This document shows positions 8,131-15,076 of a stretch of 27,942 bases of DNA, in pieces (the first letter of the stretch is position 1; the number at the start of each line of letters is the position of its first letter). The notes beneath the pieces were generated by a model, which had not been told where the DNA came from, did not search any database, and saw only the letters and a program-made list of their open reading frames with translations. The stretch covers positions 1-27,942 of the forward strand of contig JAYPTI010000022.1 of assembly GCA_038133505.1 (NCBI GenBank), given 5' to 3'. Source of the DNA: JAYQUR01 sp038133505. Its GTDB lineage: Bacteria; Pseudomonadota; Alphaproteobacteria; MPNO01; UBA830. The translations under genes were made by a program, and so were the position numbers.

Positions 8131-8682
8131 TCACCCCTTCAACACTGACACGGCATCCTCTGGCGGCGTGACGCCGACGAGGTTGGCCATCAGCGCCGTC
8201 GTGCAGAAATGGCCGATGCAGTGGACGATCTCGACGAGCTTTCGGCGGCCCAGCGCCGCCTCGGCGGCGGCGAAACCCGCGTCCGACAGCGTGCCGGCTT
8301 CCAGCAGTTCGCGCGCGGCCGCCCATACGGCGCGGTCGTCGTCATTCTCGAACGGCGGCTCGGTGCCCTCGTTGATCGCCTCGACGACCTCCTTCGAGAG
8401 GCCTGCGTTGAGCGCCGTCTTCGCCTGAGCGCTCCACGGATAGGGCGCGTTCCAACGGCGGACGGTCATCAGCGAGACGATGCGCACCTGCGGGTTGGTC
8501 AGCGTGCAGTTGAGCAGGAAATCGCTCGACCGGTTGTGGAGGTCCCACACCGGGCCGGAATAGGCGTAGCCGATGGCGGGGCCGAAGCCGATGCGGCCGC
8601 TGTCGGCGAGGATGCGGTCGTGGATGGCCTGCTGGTCGGGATCCATCTCGGCGCGGTCGAGAGGCGGGATGCGTGTCGTCAT
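8131..8682 (-). CDS. Carboxymuconolactone decarboxylase / AhpD-like family protein
   Basis: A 183-residue protein of the CMD/AhpD fold. The segment RRWNAPYPWSAQAKTALNAGLSKEVVEAI matches the family pattern in which a Glu/Trp/His-type helix is followed by an AGL-S-E-V turn. It lacks the CxxC pair of the AhpD peroxidase partner. Only a spaced HCIGHFCT near 156-163 remains, so a decarboxylase or lyase role is likelier than a redox role. 4-carboxymuconolactone decarboxylase works in protocatechuate breakdown, which fits the aromatic-acid genes nearby, but no other pathway genes of that branch are here. GGAG lies 7 bases before the ATG at 8682-8680. It is 27 bases downstream of the CobW gene and probably in the same operon. 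Confidence 0.8.
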   Translation of the reverse strand: MTTRIPPLDRAEMDPDQQAIHDRILADSGRIGFGPAIGYAYSGPVWDLHNRSSDFLLNCTLTNPQVRIVSLMTVRRWNAPYPWSAQAKTALNAGLSKEVVEAINEGTEPPFENDDDRAVWAAARELLEAGTLSDAGFAAAEAALGRRKLVEIVHCIGHFCTTALMANLVGVTPPEDAVSVLKG

Positions 8683-8709
8683 GCGGAACTCCGATGGAAG
8701 GGGTGAAGA

Positions 8710-9732
8710 TCAGGCGGCGGCGGGCGCGTCGGCGCGGCAGCCCTCGAACCCCGCCGCCAGCCGCGGCCGGTCGAGATGGCGGCCGATGAAGACGAGGCGC
8801 GAGGTGCGGTCGCCCCCCTCCCATTCGCCGAGGAAATCGCCTTCGAGCATCATGTTGACCGCCTGGACGACTAGCTTCCGGTTCTCGCCGGCGATCGCGA
8901 GGATGCCCTTGGTGCGCAGGATGTCGGCGCCGAAACGGGCGAGCACGTCCTCCTGCAGCCATTTTTCGACCCGCGCGGCGTCGAGCGGGGCCTCGCAGGA
9001 GAGCGACAGGCTCTCGATCCCGCTCTCGTCGATATGGGTATGTCCGTGCCCGTGACCGTGATGGTCGTGATCGTCCTCCGGCGGGTCGAGCTGATCCTCG
9101 ATGCGGTCGAGGTCGAAGCCGCGGCGGCCGAGCACGGCCTCCAGCGGCACGTCGCAGCGGTCGGCGCGGCGGATCGGCGCGAACGGGTTGAGCGACCGCA
9201 GACGCGCCTCGATCCCGTCGAGCGGCAGGGTCGCGTCGGCCGCCTTGTTGAGGACGATATTGTCCGCGAAGGCGATCTGGTCGGCCGCGTCCCTTCCCTG
9301 GTCGAGCTGTACGAGCACATGCACCGCATCGACGACGCAGAGCACGCTGTCGAGCCGGCACTGCGCCCCGATCACCTGGTCGAGCACCAGCGTCTGGATG
9401 ACCGGGCTGGGGTTTGCGAGGCCGGTGGTCTCGATGACGATGCCGTCGAGCCCGGGCCGTTCGGCCAGCAGCGTACGCATGGTGCGGATCAGGTCGCTGC
9501 GGACGACGCAGCAGATGCAGCCGCTCGACAGCTCTATCAGCTCCTCGTCGCCGGTCTCTACGAGGTCGCCGTCGATGCCGATCTCGCCGAACTCGTTGAC
9601 GATGACCGCGAGGTTCGCGCCCGCCTGCCCCTTCAGGATGCGGTTCAGCAGGGTCGTCTTTCCGGCGCCGAGAAAGCCGGTCAGGACGGTGACGGGAATG
9701 CGGTCGTCCGTTCTGGCGTCCGTCCCCGTCAT
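8710..9732 (-). CDS. CobW/COG0523-family metal-chaperone GTPase
   Basis: A 340-residue G3E GTPase that uses GTP hydrolysis to deliver a metal ion to a client protein. Walker A is GFLGAGKTT near residues 19-27, the metal site is SSGCICCVVRSDL (CxCC), the switch region ETTGLANP follows, and VLNKAAD stands for the NKxD guanine motif. A histidine-rich run, DDHDHHGHGHGHTH, near 228-241 links the GTPase and C-terminal CobW domains and suggests Zn, Co or Ni handling. AAGGGG precedes the ATG at 9732. It starts 15 bases after the zinc-type alcohol dehydrogenase ends, on the same strand, so that dehydrogenase is a plausible client; this is inference. No cobalamin genes or Zur-like site were recognised, so the symbol cobW would mislead. 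Confidence 0.93.
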   Translation of the reverse strand: MTGTDARTDDRIPVTVLTGFLGAGKTTLLNRILKGQAGANLAVIVNEFGEIGIDGDLVETGDEELIELSSGCICCVVRSDLIRTMRTLLAERPGLDGIVIETTGLANPSPVIQTLVLDQVIGAQCRLDSVLCVVDAVHVLVQLDQGRDAADQIAFADNIVLNKAADATLPLDGIEARLRSLNPFAPIRRADRCDVPLEAVLGRRGFDLDRIEDQLDPPEDDHDHHGHGHGHTHIDESGIESLSLSCEAPLDAARVEKWLQEDVLARFGADILRTKGILAIAGENRKLVVQAVNMMLEGDFLGEWEGGDRTSRLVFIGRHLDRPRLAAGFEGCRADAPAAA

Positions 9733-9747
9733 CCCCTTACCCCCGGA

Positions 9748-10860
9748 TCAATCCCACGGCATCAGCGAGACGTGGATGACGTCGCCGCTGCCGCCGACCG
9801 CGTTGATCGCGTCGTGGACCTTCTCCAGCCCGAACTTGTGGGTGGTGACGAGGCTGAAATCGAACCGGTCGGAGGCGAGCTGCTTGAGAGCCAGCTCGCA
9901 GCTCTCGTAGTTGTGCCCGCGCGCCGCCTTGACGGTGATGTACTTATTGCCGACCTTGCCCATCGGGAAGTTCGGGAACTCGGGCACGTCCTCGCCCTGG
10001 AACTGGAGCGTGCCGCCCTTGCGCTTCAATGCTTCCACGCCGAGCAGCGTCGGGATCGTGCCGGCGCCCGCGGTGCAGTCGAGCGAGACGTCGAGCCCCT
10101 CGCCCCCGGTGATCTCCATGATGCGCTCCAGCGGATCCTCCTCGTCGACGACGATGGTGTAGTCGGCGCCGAGCTTCTTCGCGACCTCGAGGCGTTTCTT
10201 GTCCTTCGACGTGCCGGTCACGATGATCAGCGACGCGCCCGCCTGCTTGCAGGCGACGGTGTTGGAGAGCCCCTGCTGGCCGGGCCCCTGGATCAGCACG
10301 CGGCTGTCGTAGCCGACCTCGCAGTCGAACAGCGCCCACTGGATGCCGTTCGCCATCGGCGTGACCACGCCTGCGATTTCGGGCGACAGCCCGTCCGGCA
10401 CCTTGTGGATGACCGAGTTCCACGGCAGGTACATGTACTGGGCGAAGCCGCCGAACAGATGCGGCGCCCGCTCCGCCAGCGTGTAGCCGAAACGCAGCCC
10501 TTCCGGGAACCGCCGCCAGTCGGTGAACAGGCACAGCCGGTAGTCGCCGCGGTGGCAGTGCTCGCAGTTCATGCAGCCGACATAGTGCTCGACGAAGACG
10601 AGATCGCCCTCCTTGAGACCGCGGCGCTTCTTGAACGTCTCGCCCGCCTTGGCGATGTAGCCGATATTCTCGTGGCCCATGATGACCGGACCTTCGAAGG
10701 GCGGCTTCGAATAGAACTTCACGTCGGTGCCGCAGATGCCGGCGACCTCGACCTTCAGAAGCGCCGCCTCGTCCGGAATGTCCGGCATGTCGTATTCGCG
10801 AAATTCCGTCGTCTGAGGCGCCGTCCGAACGGCCGCAACCACCTTCTCTGCCACATCCAT
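9748..10860 (-). CDS. Zinc-dependent alcohol dehydrogenase (MDR family, threonine/sorbitol dehydrogenase-like)
   Basis: A 370-residue medium-chain dehydrogenase that oxidises an alcohol with NAD(P). The catalytic zinc site is Cys43 in GICGTD plus His63-Glu64 in MGHEN. The structural zinc site is Cys96, Cys99, Cys102 and Cys110. The Rossmann part begins near VLIQGPGQQGL at about 190. The start is uncertain. The ATG at 10860 directly abuts AGGGAG, which is too close, whereas a GTG two codons later (10854-10852) is 6 bases from it and may be the true start. The gene is followed after 15 bases by the CobW-type GTPase and probably heads a four-gene operon. The upstream neighbour, at 10954, is divergent. 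The substrate is not known; a side-chain alcohol of an aromatic compound is possible. Confidence 0.92.
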   Translation of the reverse strand: MDVAEKVVAAVRTAPQTTEFREYDMPDIPDEAALLKVEVAGICGTDVKFYSKPPFEGPVIMGHENIGYIAKAGETFKKRRGLKEGDLVFVEHYVGCMNCEHCHRGDYRLCLFTDWRRFPEGLRFGYTLAERAPHLFGGFAQYMYLPWNSVIHKVPDGLSPEIAGVVTPMANGIQWALFDCEVGYDSRVLIQGPGQQGLSNTVACKQAGASLIIVTGTSKDKKRLEVAKKLGADYTIVVDEEDPLERIMEITGGEGLDVSLDCTAGAGTIPTLLGVEALKRKGGTLQFQGEDVPEFPNFPMGKVGNKYITVKAARGHNYESCELALKQLASDRFDFSLVTTHKFGLEKVHDAINAVGGSGDVIHVSLMPWD

Positions 10861-10911
10861 CTCCCTTGGGGCGTTGTTGACCGAGACATACCAAAGCGGC
10901 AAATTCCGGAC

Positions 10912-10923
10912 AAGCTGACCCCG
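10912..10923. promoter_or_regulatory. 12-base motif shared with the UbiD / molybdenum hydroxylase intergenic region
   Basis: AAGCTGACCCCG lies between the divergent alcohol dehydrogenase and small CC-protein genes. Its exact reverse complement occurs at 23073-23084, in another divergent intergenic region. It is 51 bases upstream of the dehydrogenase ATG and 30 bases upstream of the 10954 ATG. It could be an operator or a piece of a dispersed repeat. Confidence 0.3.
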
Positions 10924-10953
10924 TCGGTAAGGCGGGGCGGAAAGGCGGCGAAT

Positions 10954-11244
10954 ATGTTCCGACGACTGGGCGCCGAACAGGACACGCTCGACGATCTGTG
11001 CCGCGTCGAGGCGCTGGTGCGCGACCGGTTCGAGGTGCGGGAAAGCGAGCTGATCCTCGTTTCGCAGGACCCCGGCGCGCGGCCCGGCTTTCCGCCGCTC
11101 GAGACCAACGTGATCTTCTGGAAGGAAGACGTGCGCTACAAGCTGAAGGTGTTCGCGCCGGTCGCCGACGTGACCGCGTCGGACATCCCCGTCCGCTGGC
11201 TGCTGCCGGCGCTGGAAGACACCGGCGAGAACGAGTGCTGCTGA
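10954..11244 (+). CDS. Small conserved-looking protein ending in Cys-Cys, function unknown
   Basis: A 96-residue soluble protein with N-terminal charged helices (LDDLCRVEALVRDRFEVRE), a central hydrophobic strand ELILVSQDPGARPGFPPLE, a strand TNVIFWKEDVRYKLKVFAPV, and an acidic end LLPALEDTGENECC. I cannot name a family. The mixture of well-spaced Gly/Pro turns and a terminal CC pair looks like a folded, conserved protein rather than a chance frame, and codon bias fits the neighbours. The open frame reaches far upstream, but the ATG at 10954 is the first sensible start after the divergent promoter region. It is 46 bases ahead of the second decarboxylase-like gene and probably co-transcribed with it. 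The CC end might bind metal or form disulfides; this is speculation. Confidence 0.7.
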   Translation: MFRRLGAEQDTLDDLCRVEALVRDRFEVRESELILVSQDPGARPGFPPLETNVIFWKEDVRYKLKVFAPVADVTASDIPVRWLLPALEDTGENECC

Positions 11245-11290
11245 CGCGCGCGCCATAACGACAACGAACGACAGGGAAGAAACCGGATCC

Positions 11291-12232
11291 ATGGCCAAGA
11301 CAAAGTTGAAGACCGTCACGCGAACCCAGGGCAATAACCGCGCGCTGAAGGAAGGCGAGATCGACCTGCCCGACTTCGAGCTCGACTACGAGGAGATTCC
11401 CGTCCTCGTCCAGGGCTTCCGCCGGATGGTCCGCGAGCTGGAATTCGACGTCTGCGAGATGGCGCTGACGACCTACATCTGCGCCAGGGCGCACGGCGTG
11501 AAGATGACGGCGCTGCCGATCTTTCTCGTCCGCGGCTTCCATCACGAGGCGATTATCCACAACAGGAACTCCGGTCTCTCCTCTCCGGCCGACCTCAAGG
11601 GCAAGGAAGTGGGCGTCAATCGCGGCTACACGGTGACCACCGGCGTGTGGGCGCGGGCCATCATCCAGGACGAGTACGGCGTCGATCCCGGCGACGTGAC
11701 GTGGCGGCCGTCGGGCGACGAGCATGTCGCCCAGTACGTCGCGCCGTCGAACGTGGTCCCGCTTGACCACGGCGACCTCGAAAAAGCGCTGGTCGACGGC
11801 GAGATCCCCGCCGCCGTCGGCACCACGTCCGATCACGCCGACATCGCGTCGCTGATCGACGAGCCGTTCGAGGCCGGCCGCAAGGCGCTCAAGGATCTCG
11901 GCTTCTATCCCATCAACCACTGCGTCGCCGTCCGCGACGATTTGCTGGCCGAGCGCCCCGAAATCGCGACCCAGGTGTTCGACGCTTTCGCCGAGTCCAA
12001 GCGGCGCTATGTCGCCGCGCTCAAGGCCGGCAAGATCGAAAAGTTGTCGGCCTACGACAAGGTCCACCTCGCCGCGATGGAGGTGATGGACGACCCGCTG
12101 CCCTACGGCGTCGAGCCCAATCGCCACACGCTCGAAGGGCTCGTGCAACACGCGGTGACCCAGAAAATCATCCCGGGCCCGATGTCGATGGCAGACCTGT
12201 TCGCCGCCAACATCCTCGACGCGGTGGGCTGA
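11291..12232 (+). CDS. 4,5-dihydroxyphthalate decarboxylase-like protein, second copy
   Basis: A 313-residue protein with a periplasmic-binding-protein fold but no signal peptide, as in Pht5-type decarboxylases. Visible landmarks are LEFDVCEMALTTYICARAHG, LPIFLVRGFHHEAIIHN, DLKGKEVGVNRGYTVTTGVWARAI, and the C-terminal DPLPYGVEPNRHTLEGLV typical of this group. It removes carbon dioxide from a dihydroxy aromatic acid if it behaves like its namesake. It is only distantly similar to the copy at 5672-6661, so the two probably use different substrates. The ATG at 11291 has GGGAAG about 12 bases upstream, a somewhat long spacing. It follows the small CC protein and precedes a 390-base gene-free stretch. 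A phthalate-type Rieske oxygenase gene lies 1.5 kb further on, which supports an aromatic-acid role. Confidence 0.85.
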   Translation: MAKTKLKTVTRTQGNNRALKEGEIDLPDFELDYEEIPVLVQGFRRMVRELEFDVCEMALTTYICARAHGVKMTALPIFLVRGFHHEAIIHNRNSGLSSPADLKGKEVGVNRGYTVTTGVWARAIIQDEYGVDPGDVTWRPSGDEHVAQYVAPSNVVPLDHGDLEKALVDGEIPAAVGTTSDHADIASLIDEPFEAGRKALKDLGFYPINHCVAVRDDLLAERPEIATQVFDAFAESKRRYVAALKAGKIEKLSAYDKVHLAAMEVMDDPLPYGVEPNRHTLEGLVQHAVTQKIIPGPMSMADLFAANILDAVG

Positions 12233-12307
12233 GGCCCTTTCCGTCCCGCCCTGACGCGTGCGGCCTGATGGCCGTTGGGGACGGCAGCGGCAAAAACTTG
12301 CAAAACA

Positions 12308-12413
12308 ACCCCATGCACTCTGAAAGCCGTATTACGCTTTCCGGGAAGGGAGATGGGTGTGCGCGTGTTTTTTCGCTAACTACTCCCTAACGTCTCAATT
12401 CGACCCCATGCAC
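12308..12413. repeat. Two direct copies of ACCCCATGCAC
   Basis: ACCCCATGCAC occurs at 12308-12318 and at 12403-12413, each followed within two or three bases by GAAAGC. The two copies are 95 bases apart in the gene-free stretch. Similar AAAACAACCCCATGCAC text is, from memory, common between genes of alphaproteobacteria, so this is probably a dispersed intergenic element. Confidence 0.45.
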
Positions 12414-12462
12414 CCGAAAGCGAAAATTGCCGTCACCACCCCGATCGCTTTTTCACCTCATT

Positions 12463-12545
12463 GTCATCCCGGACCTGTTCCGGGATACAGTACCGAAGAC
12501 AGAGAAGCGGCGCTCAAGCTGGACACCCGAACAAGTCTGGGCGAC
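12463..12545. repeat. Dispersed hairpin repeat of the GTCATCCCGGA type
   Basis: The left arm begins GTCATCCCGGACCTG and itself contains the 8-base inverted repeat ATCCCGGA/TCCGGGAT. The right arm, ending at 12545, reads CTGGACACCCGAACAAGTC and then TGGGCGAC, an imperfect reverse complement of the left arm. The whole can fold into an imperfect hairpin of about 83 bases. Elements with this left arm are well known as intergenic repeats in alphaproteobacteria. Here the right arm has several mismatches, so the copy looks old. Confidence 0.65.
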
Positions 12546-12622
12546 GTCCTCGCATTTCAGAAATGGCGGGGGTGTCAGCCTAACACCAAAAAGAACAAAA
12601 TACGAACATTTGTCCAGCTTTT

Positions 12623-13477
12623 TTAAGTCCCCACCCGATCCAGAAAGTCCGTCACCCGCCCCGGCACGTTCTCCTCCGACTGGTCGCGCGGGCGGATGTC
12701 GACGAACTCGGAGCGCGCCAGGCATTCGTGGAGATACATCGCGGCCGAGCGCGCATGCGCGTCGTCGGCGCCGGGGACGATGATCGACGGGATGTCGAGG
12801 GCGAGCAGTTCCTCGGCCTCGGCGCCGGGGGCAGTGTCGCGGTCGAACAGGCCGCGGACCATGGCGCTGACGGTCATGCGGTAGGCGTCGGGATCGAGCG
12901 CGGCGTAGGACTTCGCGAAATCGTCGGAGCCGCGGATCGAGTTGGTCCACGGGCCGCCGCGCGGGTCCTGCGAGAAGTTCTCCTCGTGGCTGCGCACGAG
13001 ATCGACCACCGCCTGCATGCCGTTCTCGGCGACGTAGGCCATGTGGCGGGCGAAGCGCAGGTGGCAGTTGATGCGGTACTTGGCGCCGCCGACCGGCCAG
13101 AACAGCACCATCGACAGCACCCTGTCGGGATGGGCGACGCCGAACGCGGTCACCGGCGGGCAGCCCATGCAGCCGCCCAGCAGGTGCGCCTTCTCGATGC
13201 CGAGATGGTCCAGCAGGCCCGCGCCCTGGCGGACGAAATGCTGCCAGCCGACCGCCTCGACGCGGCCGCCGGACTCGCCGTTCTCGCGCCGGTCGAAGAT
13301 GATGCATCGGTACTTGTTGGGCAGATGATCGAGCAGCTTCACGCGCGCGTAGATGCCGAGGTCGGTCCACTGGCCGAGATGGGCGTTGAAGCCGCCCGGC
13401 GCGTACATCAGGATCGGCGGTCCCTCGCCCACCACCTCGTAGCGCGTGTTGATTCCGTCGATCTCGGCGAATGGCAT
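12623..13477 (-). CDS. Alpha/beta hydrolase with a cysteine in the nucleophile position
   Basis: A 284-residue cytosolic alpha/beta hydrolase. The N-terminal strand pair and PILMYAPGGFNAHLGQW oxyanion region are clear, as is the IFDRRENGESGG turn near 60-71. The nucleophile elbow is GGCMGCPP, placing Cys103 where most family members have Ser, as in dienelactone hydrolase. PGADDAHAR near 235-243 supplies the acid (Asp238 or Asp239). No histidine follows the last strand (EFVDIRPRDQSEENVPGRV), where the triad histidine is normally found; His241 or His250 would have to serve. The ATG is at 13477-13475. It diverges from the Rieske oxygenase gene, with 224 bases between them, which may couple their expression. 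Substrate unknown; ring-cleavage products or esters are possible. Confidence 0.85.
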   Translation of the reverse strand: MPFAEIDGINTRYEVVGEGPPILMYAPGGFNAHLGQWTDLGIYARVKLLDHLPNKYRCIIFDRRENGESGGRVEAVGWQHFVRQGAGLLDHLGIEKAHLLGGCMGCPPVTAFGVAHPDRVLSMVLFWPVGGAKYRINCHLRFARHMAYVAENGMQAVVDLVRSHEENFSQDPRGGPWTNSIRGSDDFAKSYAALDPDAYRMTVSAMVRGLFDRDTAPGAEAEELLALDIPSIIVPGADDAHARSAAMYLHECLARSEFVDIRPRDQSEENVPGRVTDFLDRVGT

Positions 13478-13539
13478 ATGCCCGATTTCCTCTCAGATTC
13501 CAGTGTCTCAAAACTATCCACCCTGCGGCGATCCGTCCA

Positions 13540-13568
13540 TTGACGGAAACTACTTAGACTTCTAATTA
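13540..13568 (+). promoter_or_regulatory. Possible sigma-70 promoter for the Rieske oxygenase gene
   Basis: TTGACG at 13540-13545 and the AT-rich TAATTA at 13563-13568 are 17 bases apart, within an unusually AT-rich island. The -10 is a poor match, but TAATAT overlaps it. An inverted repeat CCGTC-CATT-GACGG (13533-13546) covers the -35 and could be an operator. The leader to the ATG at 13702 would be about 125 bases. Confidence 0.35.
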
Positions 13569-13701
13569 ATATTCCTGAAACGGTTATCAGACGCCGCGTT
13601 CGCCCCGTCGCAACACTTGCACCGAAAGCGAATGCGCGGAATAAAGGCCCGGTCATCGATATCCGCCCCGGCGGTTTGCCGGACGAAACGGGAGACGAGG
13701 A

Positions 13702-14985
13702 ATGCTGCGCAAGGAAGTCAACGATCTGCTGACCCAGACGGACAAGGGCACGCCGATGGGCGAGCTGTTCCGCCAGTACTGGCTGCCGGTCATGCTGGCG
13801 TGGGAACTGCCGGAGAACGATTGCCCGCCGGTCCGCGTCGAACTGCTGGGCGAGAAGATGGTCGCTTTCCGGGATTCCGACGGCCGCTACGGGCTGATCG
13901 AGGAATTCTGCTCGCACCGGCGCGTCTCGTTGTGGTTCGGCCGCAACGAGAATTGCGGGCTGCGCTGCCCCTATCACGGCTGGAAGTTCGACGTCGAAGG
14001 CAACTGCGTCGACATCCCTTCGGAGCCAGAGGACAGCGTCATCCGCCAGGAAGCGTCGCTCCAGGCCTATCCGCTGATCAAGGTCGGCGACATCCTGTGG
14101 ACGCACATGGGCGATCCCGCCGACCGGCCGCCGGAGCCGCAGTGGGAATTCGCGACCGTGGCGCCGGAACAGACCGTCTCGACCAAGCGGCTTCAGGACT
14201 GCAACTGGCTGCAGGCGCTCGAAGGCGGCATCGATTCCAGCCACGTCTCCTGGCTGCACTCGATGGAGCTGGAGCGCGACCCTCTGTTCAAGGGCGCCAA
14301 GGCGAACAAGTTCAACATGGGCGACATGAAGCCGGTCTTCGAAGTGAAGGAGTCCGAAGGCGGGCTCTACGTCGCGGCGCGGCGCAAGACCGACGGCAAG
14401 AACTACTGGCGCATCACCCAGTGGGTCATGCCCTGCTTCACCATGATCCCGCCGCGCGCCGACCATCCGCAGCACGGCCATTTCTGGGTGCCGATCAATG
14501 ACGAGAACTGCTGGGTGTGGAGCTACGACTATCACCCCGACCGGCCGCTGACCGACACCGAGCGCCAGGCGTGCCTCGACGGCAAGGGCGTTCACGTGGC
14601 GACCATTCCGGGCACGTTCATCCCGGTTCAGAACAAGACCAACGACTACCTGATCGACCGCGAGGCGCAGAAGCGCGGCGAGACCTATTCCGGCGTCGCC
14701 GGCTTCGGCATGCAGGATGCGAGCCTGCAGGAATCGATGGGGCCCATCGTCGACCGGTCTCGGGAAAATCTGGTGCCGACCGACTACGGCATCGTCCTGT
14801 GCCGCAACCGGCTCCGCAAGGCCGCGACCGATCTCGCGGAAAAGGGCATCAAGCCGCCGGGACGCGATCCCGAGCACATGAAGGTCCGCTCGGTCGCCGT
14901 CGTGCTCGACGAGGGCGTGGATTACGTCGAGGCCTGCAAGGAAGGCCTCAAGAGCCACACCGGCACGGAACGCGTGACGGTTTAG
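13702..14985 (+). CDS. Rieske non-haem iron oxygenase, phthalate 4,5-dioxygenase-like large subunit
   Basis: A 427-residue oxygenase that would add oxygen to an aromatic ring (or demethylate it) using electrons from a separate reductase. The Rieske [2Fe-2S] ligands are Cys70-x-His72 and Cys89-x-x-His92 (CPYHGW). The mononuclear iron site is in LEGGIDSSHVSWLHS, with bridging Asp178, His181 and His186. The N-terminal LTQTDKGTPMGELFRQYWLPV and overall length match the phthalate dioxygenase / chlorobenzoate dioxygenase group, which are alpha-only enzymes. A GAGACGAGG ribosome site precedes the ATG. No reductase or ferredoxin gene is in the window, so it must draw electrons from elsewhere. Two dihydroxyphthalate decarboxylase-like genes in the window make a phthalate-type acid a reasonable guess, not a proven substrate. 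Confidence 0.92.
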   Translation: MLRKEVNDLLTQTDKGTPMGELFRQYWLPVMLAWELPENDCPPVRVELLGEKMVAFRDSDGRYGLIEEFCSHRRVSLWFGRNENCGLRCPYHGWKFDVEGNCVDIPSEPEDSVIRQEASLQAYPLIKVGDILWTHMGDPADRPPEPQWEFATVAPEQTVSTKRLQDCNWLQALEGGIDSSHVSWLHSMELERDPLFKGAKANKFNMGDMKPVFEVKESEGGLYVAARRKTDGKNYWRITQWVMPCFTMIPPRADHPQHGHFWVPINDENCWVWSYDYHPDRPLTDTERQACLDGKGVHVATIPGTFIPVQNKTNDYLIDREAQKRGETYSGVAGFGMQDASLQESMGPIVDRSRENLVPTDYGIVLCRNRLRKAATDLAEKGIKPPGRDPEHMKVRSVAVVLDEGVDYVEACKEGLKSHTGTERVTV

Positions 14986-15010
14986 CCGCTTACCCGAAAG
15001 GGGAATTCGA

Positions 15011-15040
15011 CCGGCCCGCTCTCCCTGGAGGGCGGGCCGG
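15011..15040. terminator. Strong hairpin between convergent genes, probable shared terminator
   Basis: CCGGCCCGC and GCGGGCCGG form a perfect 9-base stem, extended inside by CTCC/GGAG after a T-G mismatch, leaving a two-base CT loop (it may open further). It sits 25 bases after the Rieske oxygenase stop and 36 bases after the stop of the oppositely oriented dehydrogenase. No T run follows on either strand, so termination may need help. Confidence 0.5.
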
Positions 15041-15076
15041 CGCGATTCGGTATCCGCAGATCATCGGCGGCGCGGC

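Larger units (their letters stand above)
12233..12622. other. Gene-free stretch of 390 bases between convergent genes
   Basis: No convincing gene is present. The region holds a small stem (CGGCC, TGAT loop, GGCCG at 12261-12274), two copies of ACCCCATGCAC, a long imperfect hairpin repeat at 12463-12545 and an AT-richer tract near 12585-12625. The stem is not followed by a T run, so it is not called a terminator. Confidence 0.6.

Noticed and set aside
9034..11244. Very long open frame on the plus strand (over 700 codons)
   Set aside because: It runs antisense to the clear CobW and alcohol dehydrogenase genes. Only its last 96 codons, after 10954, lie in otherwise free DNA and look like a gene. 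The rest is a GC-rich shadow.
12241..12284. Terminator after the second decarboxylase-like gene
   Set aside because: Stems are possible (CCGTCCC/GGGACGG and CGGCC/GGCCG), but no T run follows and the two stems are not well stacked.
12357..12783. Short open frames in the gene-free stretch
   Set aside because: They run through the hairpin repeat and into the antisense of the hydrolase, with no family pattern and no ribosome site.
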